A stretch of 64,000 bases of DNA from Branchiostoma floridae (GCF_000003815.2 NC_049987.1:13548270-13612269), one strand, 5' to 3'; numbered from the stretch's first letter, positions 35,276 through 46,553 are shown. Program-made: numbers and translations. The notes: generated by a model from the letters alone, not told the origin.

Positions 35276-35823
35276 TGTTCGGGCAACATGTAGTATAGTA
35301 TGCTCGAAAGCGCCCGGCCAAAAGCAAAACTCTTTATGCAAGGAATGAATAAATGGTTTATTACGTAGTTGAGCGACATGCAGCAACAAGTATACAATGG
35401 CAGCCCACTTCGGTTGAATTGCAGTATGCTTTGCCATTTCAAATGAACAGCAATAATCATACATACCTAACTTAAACATGACAAAGCTTACAATATTTAC
35501 TTACAAAATACCTCTGTTTACATCCAGAAGCCTATTGACGACGCTAGCACTTTGAGTTGTTGAGTATATCGATAAGGTAAGGTCCCAAATATGCAAAACA
35601 CATTAAACAAATGAGACGTGCTGTCTCCGAAAGCCTGTATCAATTGTATTCTTTACACCATTGTCGTAGAAACTCAGATAAACCAAAAACGTAGGAAAGC
35701 TATACCGTTGACGTACTATATGTAATTAATTACTTCATCGAATCAAAATTTCATCACATCTAACGTTACAAAGTTCACAGTTTCATCATTCCTCGTTTAT
35801 TGCAACAACGTTAACGTACCATA

Positions 35824-36026
35824 TACTGTAAATGCAGAAATGTTCGCGGTGGATTAATGTTCGCGGTGACCGTTTCACCGCGAACGTAAAACCACCGCGA
35901 ACATTTTTCTATTAAAGTATTAGACTGCAGTCTATGGTGTTACCGCGAAATTAAATCCACCGCGAAAATTCCTTTTTCCCGCTACCGCGAAATTAAATCC
36001 CCGCGAACTTAAATGCATTTACAGTA
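35824..36026. mobile_element. MITE, 203 bp, TA-flanked
   Basis: Perfect 13-bp inverted ends: TACTGTAAATGCA at 35824 and TGCATTTACAGTA ending at 36026, so a TA target duplication around CTGTAAATGCA is likely (Tc1/mariner-type insertion). The interior is built from GTTCGCGGTG, ACCGCGAA and ACCGCGAAATTAAATCC modules. No frame. Lies about 80 bp downstream of the stop of Toll-like receptor B. Confidence 0.82.
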
Positions 36027-36107
36027 TTTCTGAACGACTAAGAAAGCTTAGAAAAATTCCTATGTGTGCATAATGCTTCATTTCATGATCACAATCGTGG
36101 GGATACG

Positions 36108-38984
36108 TTACATCCTGTTCAGTGGTACAAGTTCGTGTCCATCATCGTCTATCATTCCACCGTCTCCAGCCTGTCCGTCGTTCACGGGTTTCCCCAAGGC
36201 GGCTCGCAGACGTCTCCAGAACAGCGGCCTGCCCCGTGCGTCCCCCGGCCACTCCAGGTACGTGTCCCGGTCCATCACGGCCTCCAAGTGTTTGTACTTC
36301 TTCAGCAGCGGGCGCGGAATCTTCTCCAAGAAGACGAGGATCAGCCGACAACTGCCGCCCTTGCCAAACAAGTTGTCCGGAGTCTGAGCCAGCTGCAGCT
36401 CGAACTCACACCAGCCGCTCCGCAGGAAGCTCCTGGTCAACACGCAGATGGTTTTCCGGCTGGTTTCGATTGCTTTGACGATGTTGTTTACAATGGGGGC
36501 ACCGGGTAGGAAGTTTCTCTGGTGGATACAGAGTTTGTATCTGGGTTGGTCTTGGACATCTTCTAAGTTGTGGCAGAGTTCGTGCACCACCCACCTAATG
36601 TCCTCGCTGTTATGTGCTACGAAGGCATCGTACACAAACCTACGGCCTCTCATTGGTTCATCGTCGTCCTCATTTCTACGCCTTAGCAAAAACATTAGGT
36701 ACTTAATCTTCCAATGGTAATAGCTGATAAGGAACACTGCAAACATGTAGAACACAATTGCTGATGAAGATAGTGCACAGGCTAGTGGCAGGTTAGGCTG
36801 AAATTCGTTATCTATAGGTGACGTACAGTTAATGTAAAAGTCTACTAATCTTGTGTCCGCGTATTCTGGTGGCCCGGCACACTTGTACCAGTGCAAGTAA
36901 AAAGAATATATCTTATCTGGATTGTTCCTCGCCCATTCCACAAACCAGAGAAGCTTACAATCACAGTAGAACGGATTCTGTTCAAATTGAATTTGAGAAG
37001 CTTGCCGAACGACACGACCGAAAGTCTCCTCTTCGAAGACGGTGATTTTATTCTTAACCAAAAGAAGTATCTTCAACTTATGCAGACCATCAAAAGTATG
37101 CTTATTCACTCTAGCAATTTGGTTAAAACTGAGGTCTAAGAAAACTAAACTATCCATGCCAGTAAAGGCATACGAATCTACGGTTCTTAATGTGCGTGTA
37201 ATAGAAAGGTTTTCCAACCGTCGCAAACCGTAAAAACCATACGGTTCAATTTCCAGAACGTCGTTCAAACTAAGATCTAACACTGTCACATTTTCAAGGC
37301 CTTCAAACATCCTACTCGTGATAGTGGCAATTCTGTTCAAACACAAATCAAGTTTCTTTAGTTTTCCTAGACCTTGGAATGCATGAGGTTCAATCGTCTT
37401 GATAACGTTACCTACTACGGATAAATAGACTAAATTCTGAAGACCGCAGAATTCGTGTGCGTTTAGAACTGTGATTTCATTTCTCGCCAGGTTAACAGCC
37501 TTGACTGTCGGTCCTACAACATTTCTAGCTGTGGTAAGGAGATTGTACGATAGGTCGAGATGGGTCAGAAAATTGAGCCCTAAGAAAGTTGTGTTATCAA
37601 TTTGGACGATGCCGTTACCACGGATGAATAGCTTTTTAAGATGTAGAAGACCTTTGAAAAGAGTAGGAGAAATTGTGTCCAAATTATTTGAACTCAAATC
37701 CAGATAAGTAAGGAAGAGCAGGGGGTCAAAAACATGGTCTGGTAAAGTCTGGATATAGTTTCTGCGTAACCGAAGCTTGTCTAGGCTCTCCAGGCCTGTA
37801 AATGCATACTCATCAATGATACTGATATTATTCCATCCCAAGTCTAATTTAGTAAGATTTCCCGAATGTATTAGGATGTTTGCCTTTAACACACTCAAGC
37901 CTGGTCCTTTAATAGTCAGCTCCTCTAAACCTGGCAGTCGTCCAAAAGTTGTGTTATCTATGGCAAAGTTGCCTGGAGCTGTTCCCAATTCTAGCTTTTG
38001 TATTTTTGTATGTTGCAATTCTGGTAATATCTTTTGCAATTGTGAAGGAGAAATAGGCGTTTGTTCCAGATCTAGTTTTCTTAAATGACGAAGCCGCAAT
38101 AGGATGCCTACTTCAAAAATAGAAATCGGATTGTAACTCAAAATCAAGTCATGGATTGGTGCGTTCAATAGAGGAGCTAAGTTTTGAAAGCGGAACTGTT
38201 GTATTTTGTTACCGGACATGGTGATGGTGTTCAGGGATGTCAGATTTCTAAAGGACTGTGCAAATTTTGGAATGGAGAGGTAGTTTCGCCTTACAAGTAG
38301 TGTTCGTAGTCTCGATAGTCCTAACCACAGTTCCTCCTTTTCTAACACATCATCAGTAAGCCTATTGTTTGACAGGTCCAATAACTCTAGTTCTGATTGA
38401 GGGTGGAAGAGTCGGTTGGGGAGGGTACTTATCTCGTTACTGGTCATGTCGAGCCTTTTCAGTCTTTGTTGTCCACAAAACGCACACTCTCCAACAATGA
38501 TGGCATTGGAGCTAAGGTCCAAGAAGGTCAAGTTGTGTAGGCCCTTGAACGACCACCTGCTTAAGTGCTGCAGACGGTTGTTCGAAAGGATGAGGGTTCG
38601 TAGGGAGGGAAGAGACGAGGTTATGTTGGACCACTGGGAGTCTCCAAGGTCATTTCTTGATAAGTTCAGAGTCCGCAAATTTGTCATACCGGCAAATGTT
38701 CCGTTTTCTACATACTCAAAACGGGTCCAAGTCAAATCCAAGTACTCCAAGTGCTTAAGAGTATTGAAAGGTTGCCTGTAGAGTTCCTTTATCCGGTTGC
38801 CCTGTAGATCCAATCGTAGAATGGACTCAGGCAGGTCTGGCGGTACAACAGTGAGCTGGAACGTATCAACGCAAGTAACCTCCGCTGGACTCCATACCTG
38901 ACATCCGTGGGGGTTGTCTGCATTCCCAACGGGCATTCCCAACAGAAACCACACAGACAAACTGAGGAACGCCACATTCAGCAT
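36108..38984 (-). CDS. Toll-like receptor B, single exon, 958 aa
   Basis: Intronless; same architecture as receptor A: signal peptide (MLNVAFLSLSVWFLLGMPVG), N-terminal cap NPHGCQVWSPAEVTC, about 20-24 leucine-rich repeats, one LRRCT (NPFYCDCKLLWFVEWARNNP ... YKCAGPPEYA), membrane segment (LACALSSSAIVFYMFAVFLI), TIR from about residue 781 with YDAFVAHNSED, RNFLPGAPI and LFWRRL. The ectodomain differs throughout from A, while the cytoplasmic part is the same except for single residues in the juxtamembrane region and tail. Same strand as A; 1.56 kb of spacer with a foldback and a MITE separates the stop of B from the start of A. Confidence 0.95.
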   Translation of the reverse strand: MLNVAFLSLSVWFLLGMPVGNADNPHGCQVWSPAEVTCVDTFQLTVVPPDLPESILRLDLQGNRIKELYRQPFNTLKHLEYLDLTWTRFEYVENGTFAGMTNLRTLNLSRNDLGDSQWSNITSSLPSLRTLILSNNRLQHLSRWSFKGLHNLTFLDLSSNAIIVGECAFCGQQRLKRLDMTSNEISTLPNRLFHPQSELELLDLSNNRLTDDVLEKEELWLGLSRLRTLLVRRNYLSIPKFAQSFRNLTSLNTITMSGNKIQQFRFQNLAPLLNAPIHDLILSYNPISIFEVGILLRLRHLRKLDLEQTPISPSQLQKILPELQHTKIQKLELGTAPGNFAIDNTTFGRLPGLEELTIKGPGLSVLKANILIHSGNLTKLDLGWNNISIIDEYAFTGLESLDKLRLRRNYIQTLPDHVFDPLLFLTYLDLSSNNLDTISPTLFKGLLHLKKLFIRGNGIVQIDNTTFLGLNFLTHLDLSYNLLTTARNVVGPTVKAVNLARNEITVLNAHEFCGLQNLVYLSVVGNVIKTIEPHAFQGLGKLKKLDLCLNRIATITSRMFEGLENVTVLDLSLNDVLEIEPYGFYGLRRLENLSITRTLRTVDSYAFTGMDSLVFLDLSFNQIARVNKHTFDGLHKLKILLLVKNKITVFEEETFGRVVRQASQIQFEQNPFYCDCKLLWFVEWARNNPDKIYSFYLHWYKCAGPPEYADTRLVDFYINCTSPIDNEFQPNLPLACALSSSAIVFYMFAVFLISYYHWKIKYLMFLLRRRNEDDDEPMRGRRFVYDAFVAHNSEDIRWVVHELCHNLEDVQDQPRYKLCIHQRNFLPGAPIVNNIVKAIETSRKTICVLTRSFLRSGWCEFELQLAQTPDNLFGKGGSCRLILVFLEKIPRPLLKKYKHLEAVMDRDTYLEWPGDARGRPLFWRRLRAALGKPVNDGQAGDGGMIDDDGHELVPLNRM

Positions 38985-40090
38985 CTTTCCAGCAATATCT
39001 AGAGTCGCCGCCGTCCGAAAACTGTCACGAACAGTTTAAGATGTCAAGCTGCTGGTTATACGAACGTCCTGTACCGTCTGCAGAATTAGTCCAGTTGATG
39101 GCCGCCTGATCCAATAGAAAACGCTTTCCAACACGCTACAGTTGTACAGCGTCAATCTCGATCTAGTGATGAAATCAAAAGTCTCACTAAAGAAGTAGTA
39201 TAGGTCACAATGAGAGACGGGAGAAATATTTTGGAAGCATCCACCCACGGCTATGCTCTAGGTCGCTGTGTAATCCCCTCGTAAGCTAAGCCATTGCATG
39301 GCACCAGATAAGGGTGCATACCGCATTGGTGTGCTTTGATTAATTTCATGTTAAGTGGATTTATCCTAGTCATATGATTGTAAAGAGGAAGTCCTGCATG
39401 CCTCTGACCGTTGCGAATTACTATAAAAGGAGCACATCTATGATTTTAAATATACTATTCCTCTTTCACCAATCCATAAAGCGGGAGTATTGAAATCCCG
39501 ATAAGACCTTGAACGTGGTGCTGAAATTCTCCCGAAAATTCTACCTCCCCCTGCATTACACAGACCTAAAAGATAAATCTTCAAAGTATAATCATTACTA
39601 TTGTAGTCATTCATAAACTGTAATGACTGCAAGCTCAAAGTAGCCACTCGGTAGAACAATGCTTCTGCTTTGTGCTTTGGCAAAAACGGAACATAACCGA
39701 TACGACCAAAACATGTTCAAGTGATCAAGCTATTGATAATAGTGAAAGTAAATCAATACTTCCTCTTTAAAGTGATATGACTCATACTACGTATAGCTAG
39801 TACTTCCACATTCTTAAAACCAAACAGGCGCCTGTTGGTCTTGCTGATGTCACACTCTGGGTTCAGCTGCTCCGACTGTCAAAGGCCAACTGCAATCAAC
39901 ATATCTCACTTGCTCCTATCATGTGACACGTGGCCGGAAACTTGGATCATTACGAACCATACTGCCTGCGAATTCAGCCGGAAGGAATCCGATACGCTTG
40001 TGAAGGCCGGTCGCTCACTGATAGACAGATCCAGTTATTGACTACAGCTAAGATAAGAGTACCTGGATTTCTGTCTCTTCTAGATTCACC
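38985..40090. promoter_or_regulatory. Divergent spacer between Toll-like receptors B and C
   Basis: 1.1 kb between the start codons of B (minus) and C (plus); must contain both promoters and any 5' untranslated exons. No coding frame and no confident factor sites were identified. Confidence 0.5.
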
Positions 40091-42922
40091 ATGTCTATTA
40101 GGCTCCTGGCCATTTTCTGCCTTTCTGTGTGGTTCCTGTCGGGAGCATTATCTACCAGGAGTGGAGTTAATCCACACGGATGTCAGGTATGGAGTCTAAC
40201 GGAGGTAACATGCACGCACGCGTTCCTCCACACATATGTCCCACCAGACCTGCCTGCGTCCATTCTGCGACTGGATCTACAGGGAAACGACATAACGCAA
40301 CTCCTCGTACAGCCTCTAGATGCTCTAAAGAACTTGCAGTACTTGGATTTGAGTTGGAACCGAATAGAGTATATAGAAAACGGAACATTTGCCTCCATGA
40401 CAAATTTGCGGACTCTGAACTTATCAAGAAATGGTTTAGGAGACTCTCAGTGGTCCAACATAACCTCGTCTCTTCCCTCCCTACAAACTCTCATCCTTTG
40501 GGCCAACCGTCTGCATCACATAAACAGGTGGTCATTCAGGGGACTACAAAATCTGACTTTCTTGGACCTTGGCTCAAATGTCATCAATGTTGGAGAGTGT
40601 GCGTTTTGTGGACTACAAAAACTACAAAGACTCGAAATATACGGTAACGACTTAATTACCCTTCCCAGTCGACTTTTTCATCCTGAGTCAGAACTACAGG
40701 CGCTGGACCTGTCGAACAATTTGCTTTCTGATGATGTTTTAGAGAAGGAGGAACTCTGGTCAGGATTAGTAAAACTACAAGTATTGTATGTACCAGGAAA
40801 CTACTTCTCCATTCCAAAATTTGCACAGTCCTTTAGGAACCTAACATCCCTTAACACCATTAACATGTCCGGTAACAAAATACAACAGTTCCGCTTTCAA
40901 AACGTAGTTCCCTTGTTGAACGCACCAATCCATGTTTTGATTTTTAGTTACAATCCGATTTCCATATTTGAAGAAGGCATTCTGTTTCGGCTCCGATATT
41001 TGAACACATTATACCTCTACGATACGTCTATTCCGTCTTCACAATTGCAAAAGATACTACCAGAATTGCAACATACAAAGATACAAAAGCTAGAATTGGG
41101 ACCAGCTCCAGGCAACTTTGCCATAGATAATACAACTTTTGGACGACTGCCAGCTTTAGAGGAACTGAGTATTTACGGCTCGTACCTGGAGGAGAATAAC
41201 GTTACTATCAGTGATGAAAATGCATTCATAGGATTAGAGAGATTAGCAAAATTACAGCTGCAACGAAACAGTATCCAGACTTTACCAGACAATGTTTTTG
41301 AGCCCCTGGTTGCTCTTACTTATCTGGATTTGGGCTCAAATAATTTGAACATCATTTTACCCACACTTTTCAAAGGGCTCTTAAATCTTCAGTGGCTAGA
41401 TCTATCTAGTAATAGCATTACTCAAATTAATAATACGACATTCATAGGGCTAAATTTTCTGACCCACCTTGATCTATCCGACAATTGGCTAACCACAGCT
41501 ACCCTGAATATCGTAGGACAGAGTGTCAAGTCTATTGATTTGAAGGCAAATAACATCGGAGCTCTAAAAGCAAATCAATTCTCAGGTCTTCCGAATTTAG
41601 TCTCGTTGTGCCTACAAAGTAACAGGATTATAACCATTGAACCTCGTGCATTCCAAGGTCTAGGAAAATTAGAGGAACTTGATCTGAGTTTCAACAAAAT
41701 TGCCACTATCACGAGTAGGATGTTTGAAGGCCTTGAAAATGTTACAAACTTAAATCTTGATCTAAACCATGTACTGGAAGAAATCGAACCGCATGGTTTT
41801 TATGGTTTATGGCGTTTGAAAAGTCTTAAAATTGTAAAGAATTTGAAAAGAATTTCGTCGTATGCTTTCTCTGGTTTGGATAGTTTAACATTCTTAGACC
41901 TCAGTTATAATGAGATTGCCCAAGTGAGAAGGCATGCATTTGACGGTTTACCTAAATTGGACATATTTCTTTTGGTTAAGAACAAAATCGCCGTCTTCGA
42001 AGAAGAGACATTTGGGCATGTCGTTCGGCAAGCTTCTCAAATTCAGTTTGAACAGAACCCGTTCTACTGTGATTGTAAGCTTCTCTGGTTTGTGGAGTGG
42101 GCGAGGAATAACCCCGATATAGTATATTCCAATAATCGCGATTTGTACAAGTGTACTGGACCCCCAGAATACGCGGATACGATATTAGCAAACTTTTACA
42201 TCAACTGCACGTCACCTATAGACAACGAATTTCAGCCTAACCTGCCACTAGCCTGTGCATTATCCTCTTCAGCCATTCTGTTCTACATGTTTGCAGTGTT
42301 TATTAGCTATTACCATTGGAAGATTAAGTACCTAATGTTCTTGCTAAGACGTAGAAATGAGGACGATGAAGAACCAATGAGAGGCCGGAGGTTTGTGTAC
42401 GATGCCTTCGTAGCACATAACAGCGAGGACATTAGGTGGGTGGTGCACGAACTCTGCCACAACTTAGAAGATGTCCAAGACCAACCCAGATACAAACTCT
42501 GTATCCACCAGAGAAACTTCCTACCCGGTGCCCCCATTGTAAACAACATCGTCAAAGCAATCGAAACCAGCCGGAAAACCATCTGCGTGTTGACCAGGAG
42601 CTTCCTGCGGAGCGGCTGGTGTGAGTTCGAGCTGCAGCTGGCTCAGACTCCGGACAACTTGTTTGGCAAGGGCGGCAGTTGTCGGCTGATCCTTGTCTTC
42701 TTGGAGAAGATTCCGCGACCGCTGCTGAAGAAGTACAAACACTTGGAGGCCGTGATGGACCGGGACACGTACCTGGAGTGGCCGGGGGACGCACGGGGCA
42801 GGCCGCTGTTCTGGAGACGTCTGCGAGCCGCCTTGGGGAAACCCGTGAACAATGAACAGGCTGGAGACCGTGGCATGAGAGACGACGAAAACCACGAACT
42901 CGTGCCGTTGTTAAGGGTGTAA
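40091..42922 (+). CDS. Toll-like receptor C, single exon, 943 aa
   Basis: Intronless; signal peptide MSIRLLAIFCLSVWFLSGAL, N-terminal cap NPHGCQVWSLTEVTC, leucine-rich repeats, LRRCT (NPFYCDCKLLWFVEWARNNP), membrane segment (SSSAILFYMFAVFISYYHW) and TIR from about residue 766. It is closest to receptor B across the ectodomain (shared LNTINMSGNKIQQFRFQNV, for example) but lacks one repeat: after LPALEELSIYGS it jumps to NNVTISDENAFIGLERLAKL, missing the LxKLDLGWNN repeat present in A and B. The TIR coding sequence is nearly identical to A and B. AATAAA lies at 43355-43360, about 430 bp after the stop. Confidence 0.95.
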   Translation: MSIRLLAIFCLSVWFLSGALSTRSGVNPHGCQVWSLTEVTCTHAFLHTYVPPDLPASILRLDLQGNDITQLLVQPLDALKNLQYLDLSWNRIEYIENGTFASMTNLRTLNLSRNGLGDSQWSNITSSLPSLQTLILWANRLHHINRWSFRGLQNLTFLDLGSNVINVGECAFCGLQKLQRLEIYGNDLITLPSRLFHPESELQALDLSNNLLSDDVLEKEELWSGLVKLQVLYVPGNYFSIPKFAQSFRNLTSLNTINMSGNKIQQFRFQNVVPLLNAPIHVLIFSYNPISIFEEGILFRLRYLNTLYLYDTSIPSSQLQKILPELQHTKIQKLELGPAPGNFAIDNTTFGRLPALEELSIYGSYLEENNVTISDENAFIGLERLAKLQLQRNSIQTLPDNVFEPLVALTYLDLGSNNLNIILPTLFKGLLNLQWLDLSSNSITQINNTTFIGLNFLTHLDLSDNWLTTATLNIVGQSVKSIDLKANNIGALKANQFSGLPNLVSLCLQSNRIITIEPRAFQGLGKLEELDLSFNKIATITSRMFEGLENVTNLNLDLNHVLEEIEPHGFYGLWRLKSLKIVKNLKRISSYAFSGLDSLTFLDLSYNEIAQVRRHAFDGLPKLDIFLLVKNKIAVFEEETFGHVVRQASQIQFEQNPFYCDCKLLWFVEWARNNPDIVYSNNRDLYKCTGPPEYADTILANFYINCTSPIDNEFQPNLPLACALSSSAILFYMFAVFISYYHWKIKYLMFLLRRRNEDDEEPMRGRRFVYDAFVAHNSEDIRWVVHELCHNLEDVQDQPRYKLCIHQRNFLPGAPIVNNIVKAIETSRKTICVLTRSFLRSGWCEFELQLAQTPDNLFGKGGSCRLILVFLEKIPRPLLKKYKHLEAVMDRDTYLEWPGDARGRPLFWRRLRAALGKPVNNEQAGDRGMRDDENHELVPLLRV

Positions 42923-44850
42923 TATGTTACCAATAGTACGTTGCATGGATAGTATTTGGGAATTTGTGTTCCCTAGAATATTTGCTATCGACAGGAACAT
43001 CATGTACAAATGTAAATGCGTATACTTAGAGTTTTCATAGACTTTTTGATGCTTTTTAACATTGCATACTACAGTATTTAGCACTGTCATATTCTCATTG
43101 CCGATGATCCTTTTTTACTACTTGTCAAATCCAATTATATGATGCGCCCTGTCATATAGAGCAGTGTAAACCGAAATACTGTATTATGTATATAACGTTA
43201 TAACGTATATGCTGCAAAATGTAGAAATATTACTTGTGATTCTTGGTTCGATACAGTTGTAATGATCTTCTTTTCTAAAGATTGATGTTGGCATACTGGC
43301 AAATAGATTCTATATAGGTTTGTCTTACTATATTATGTATTCTGTGTGAAATTGAATAAATTACTGTTTGAATCTCGAAGATCTTTTCGAAATTGTCTTT
43401 TTTTTATATCTAGGTTTGTTGTTATAATTAGGGACACCCTGGCATTCATCACTCAGCTTGCGTTATAACAATTAAGAAATATCACCAGACTTTGAACCAA
43501 CCAGTTTAGCCAGTGCAGTACAAGAAACTTGGATTGAACAGAGACCGTCTTTACCAAAAATCACCGAAACAACCGACCATTTTGCAAGAGGAGTTAAAAA
43601 AGGCAATAAAAATGTTGATCAAAGCCCATTCAATGTACTTTAATTTTATTATTCTATACAGCCTGTAATCTCCATAAAATCTTTCAGTGGATATAGACTT
43701 TTGTATAACTTAGTGAAGAAAACTATTTGACAACAAGAGTTCGTAGACCTCAGGCCTGCATGAAATGTATTGGGTGTCTGTAGACCTATTGTGTATTTTT
43801 TCCCTTTTTGTCCGTGTTTGCGTGGTTGGAAAATGTGCACCATGCAAAAGTCTGAAATTCCATTTTCGGAATGTGTAAGTTTGGGCATGGATGAACATTA
43901 CTTATTTTGGATTTCTTAACCATGTAACCAACCACAGTACCTTGAATTTGTTGAGGCGACTTTTCCTACCTTTTTTTTGTCTCAGATGGCCCTTGAAGTT
44001 ATTCTGTCACATATGATCAGTACTGATATCTTCCTATTTCAATGTACTGACCTAATGCAGCTGCTAAATCTCCTTAGTGTGGCAATGATATTCATTAAAG
44101 ATTTATTCCTGGAGTGCTATAACACTTGACAATGGAAGGTTATTTGCATAATTTGACCAATTAAGTTTTTACAGTAGTTCCATAGACAACATAGAATAGT
44201 GGTAGCCCCCATCCAGCAGCAACAGTTAGTCCCCAGGGTGGTATGATATTTTTATTCAACCATCCAACTAAAACCTAAACCTAAGTGACAAAATGCAACA
44301 AACGATACCAAATTTAAAATAGAACAAAGCTTCTACCACTTAACCCTGTATGTACTATAGATTAAGCAGGCCCAAAAATCAAGCGACCATGACTAGCCCC
44401 AAACTACAAATTACCTGCATACAATACGGAAATGGCATCCCCAAAGAAACAACAAGAAACACAGGAAGATAATATACATACCTTTCTCTTACACTCAAGC
44501 TTTATACATTTCTCCTCCACTTTAGAAAGTTGTATCTTCTTCTGATTGCCAAACAGGGTAAAGGAACTTGTACCAGAACTTTAAACTCAGTACTACACAG
44601 GTCTCAAAACACCACAAAGACTAAGAAGCAAACTCAAATTGTACCTAACAGCAACAGATACTAGTACAAACATCATCTGGCAGGTCAGACACTGTTGATA
44701 CAAAGTAACCTGATACATTGAAGGTTGCAGAAGCCAGTGCAAAAACAGATGACGATTCTACACCTAAGCTTAAAGACCTATCAATCAACCCAAACCCAAC
44801 CAAACCAAGCAGATATTGGGGGGATGCCCCAACCACACAAAAACAGGGTC
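42923..44850. other. 3' flank of Toll-like receptor C and intergenic, no gene seen
   Basis: The first 430 bp are probably 3' untranslated. Beyond it the sequence is A/T-rich with no splice-bounded exon in either strand. Confidence 0.55.
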
Positions 44851-44856
44851 AACCTA

Positions 44857-45435
44857 CAGTATCAAGTTCAAGCACTAGGAGGCCCAAAATCAAACCTGAC
44901 CACCAGGACAGCAGCAACAACCCACGTAACAAATAGCAACACGATGGCATTTTGCGTTCCGGAGATACAGCGCATGCGCAGTGCCCGCACAAAAGGTAAC
45001 CTGGAATGTCAGGTTCAAGCACCAAGGGCGCCAAAATCAAAATTGAGAATTATTCAGCCACCGCCAACACATGTGCCAAATATCATCGCGCCCGCACCAA
45101 CCGTTCAGAAGATATAACTCCGGAAATACCCCTCCCAGACACAAAATTCGACCTGCCGCGTCAAGTTCAAACGTGACAAGGCCCAAAGTCAATCCTAGGC
45201 AACAGGCAACAACTTCCCACCCATGCACCAAAAATCGTCGCAATGGTGCGTATCATTCCGGACACACAGCGCCAAAAGTGCCCCAAAAACACCAAAAATG
45301 CCACCTGCAATGTCAAGTTCAAGCGCCAGGAAGCCCAAAATCAAACCTGAGTGTCAGGCCACCACCCCCAACCCACGTACCAAAAATCGTCGTGCTCGCA
45401 CCATCCGTTCTCGAGATACAGCGCCCTAAATCCCC
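44857..45435 (+). repeat. Degenerate tandem repeat, unit roughly 140-150 bp
   Basis: Four diverged units: each has a TCAAGTTCAAGC...AGG block, then CCCAAAATCAAACCTGA, an ACAACCCACGTACCAAA-like block, a TCGTCGC...GCACCA block, and CCG(G/T)TC...GAGATACAGCG. Units start near 44857, 45009, 45159 and 45313. The 177-codon frame across it (45071-45604) is proline/asparagine-rich and repeat-derived, so it is not listed as a gene. Confidence 0.65.
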
Positions 45436-45604
45436 AGCTTCCAAATTTTCCCACGCCCGTGAAAACCATACCTGCATACATGCAGGTAACAAGTTGAAGT
45501 CATTTGCATATTTGTGGTGGCGTCTCGTTCCCAGGGCTTCCGGCTTTATGCAAATGTTGCACCACCTCACACAACCCAGTCAGACTGGTCAGTCGACGTC
45601 CTAG

Positions 45605-46553
45605 TTTTTTTCGGCGCAGGTTAAGGTAGATGCTGAATTCTTACTTTATTTCATTTACTTATTGTGTATTTTTCTGCATAATACAGCATCTGTGTTGGTA
45701 TATATAGCATCATGAGTTCACTTATTTTGAAGAATAGAAAATCGGTGTGTCCAATCTCTTTTGTAAACGGTTGACCTTGGCTGGTGGCCTCGACCCTTGA
45801 CCACCCATAAGCGACAGAATAATCAACGAGATGATTGTGGTCGCTTCAACCGGAAGAAAAAAAGAAGAAGACCTCTTTCACGTTGTCTGTCATAAATTAG
45901 AAGTGTTCTGGAGAAGGCTTTGTGTCATTAGCTCTACTGTACATAATGCAGGCAAAAATACTTCATTCTTCACAAAAAAAAGAATTACATACAGTTAGCC
46001 AGTAAAAACGTCATGAAATAATTCAACGGTGTCTTAAGTTGTTTGAAGACTTTCCCGCCAATTATTGTGATTGATACACTATTGTCTATTCATTAGCCAG
46101 GCTGACAACCAGGGGTCTTGCACGTGTCCTTGTATCAGCGCTGTATGTTCATCTGACGTGTGTTGTAGTACAATTTGCTATTGTCTCAAAATGATCGTCA
46201 AATAAAGAAAGAAATATTGCATTTCATGTTTGATTCAAACTGAAGCTCAAAGCGCGTACGTTCACTATAGCTAGAAGCCTAATATGGGGGACAATAGATG
46301 CTCCCGGCTAAAATAAACAACAACAGAAAACCCTTGTCTCATGTATCTGATTTACGATCTTCGGCATCAAAAGAATAGCCAATACAGAAGAAAACGTTGA
46401 GGAAAAGATAAAACTGGAAATTCGTGACAATTATGCATAGTTCATCAAACTTGATATATGGCAATATCGAAATGTTTTTCTTCTTCTGGAAGATGTTAAG
46501 TTACAATCTTTAACTTTTTCGGATTTCACCAGTTTCGTCAGAAGTATTAAAAC
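45605..46553. other. Intergenic upstream of DDAH, no gene seen
   Basis: No coding exon found; the 5' untranslated region and promoter of DDAH should lie at the right end. Confidence 0.5.

Noticed and set aside
36066-36509. 118-147 codon plus-strand frames opposite the TIR domains (also at 31625-32012 and, on minus, 42521-42933)
   Set aside because: They recur because the TIR coding DNA is nearly identical in all three receptors; GC-rich codon bias on the sense strand keeps the antisense open. No start context, splice or homology support.
45071-45604. 177-codon frame in the 44.9-45.5 kb region
   Set aside because: It follows the degenerate tandem repeat, is low complexity and has no homology.
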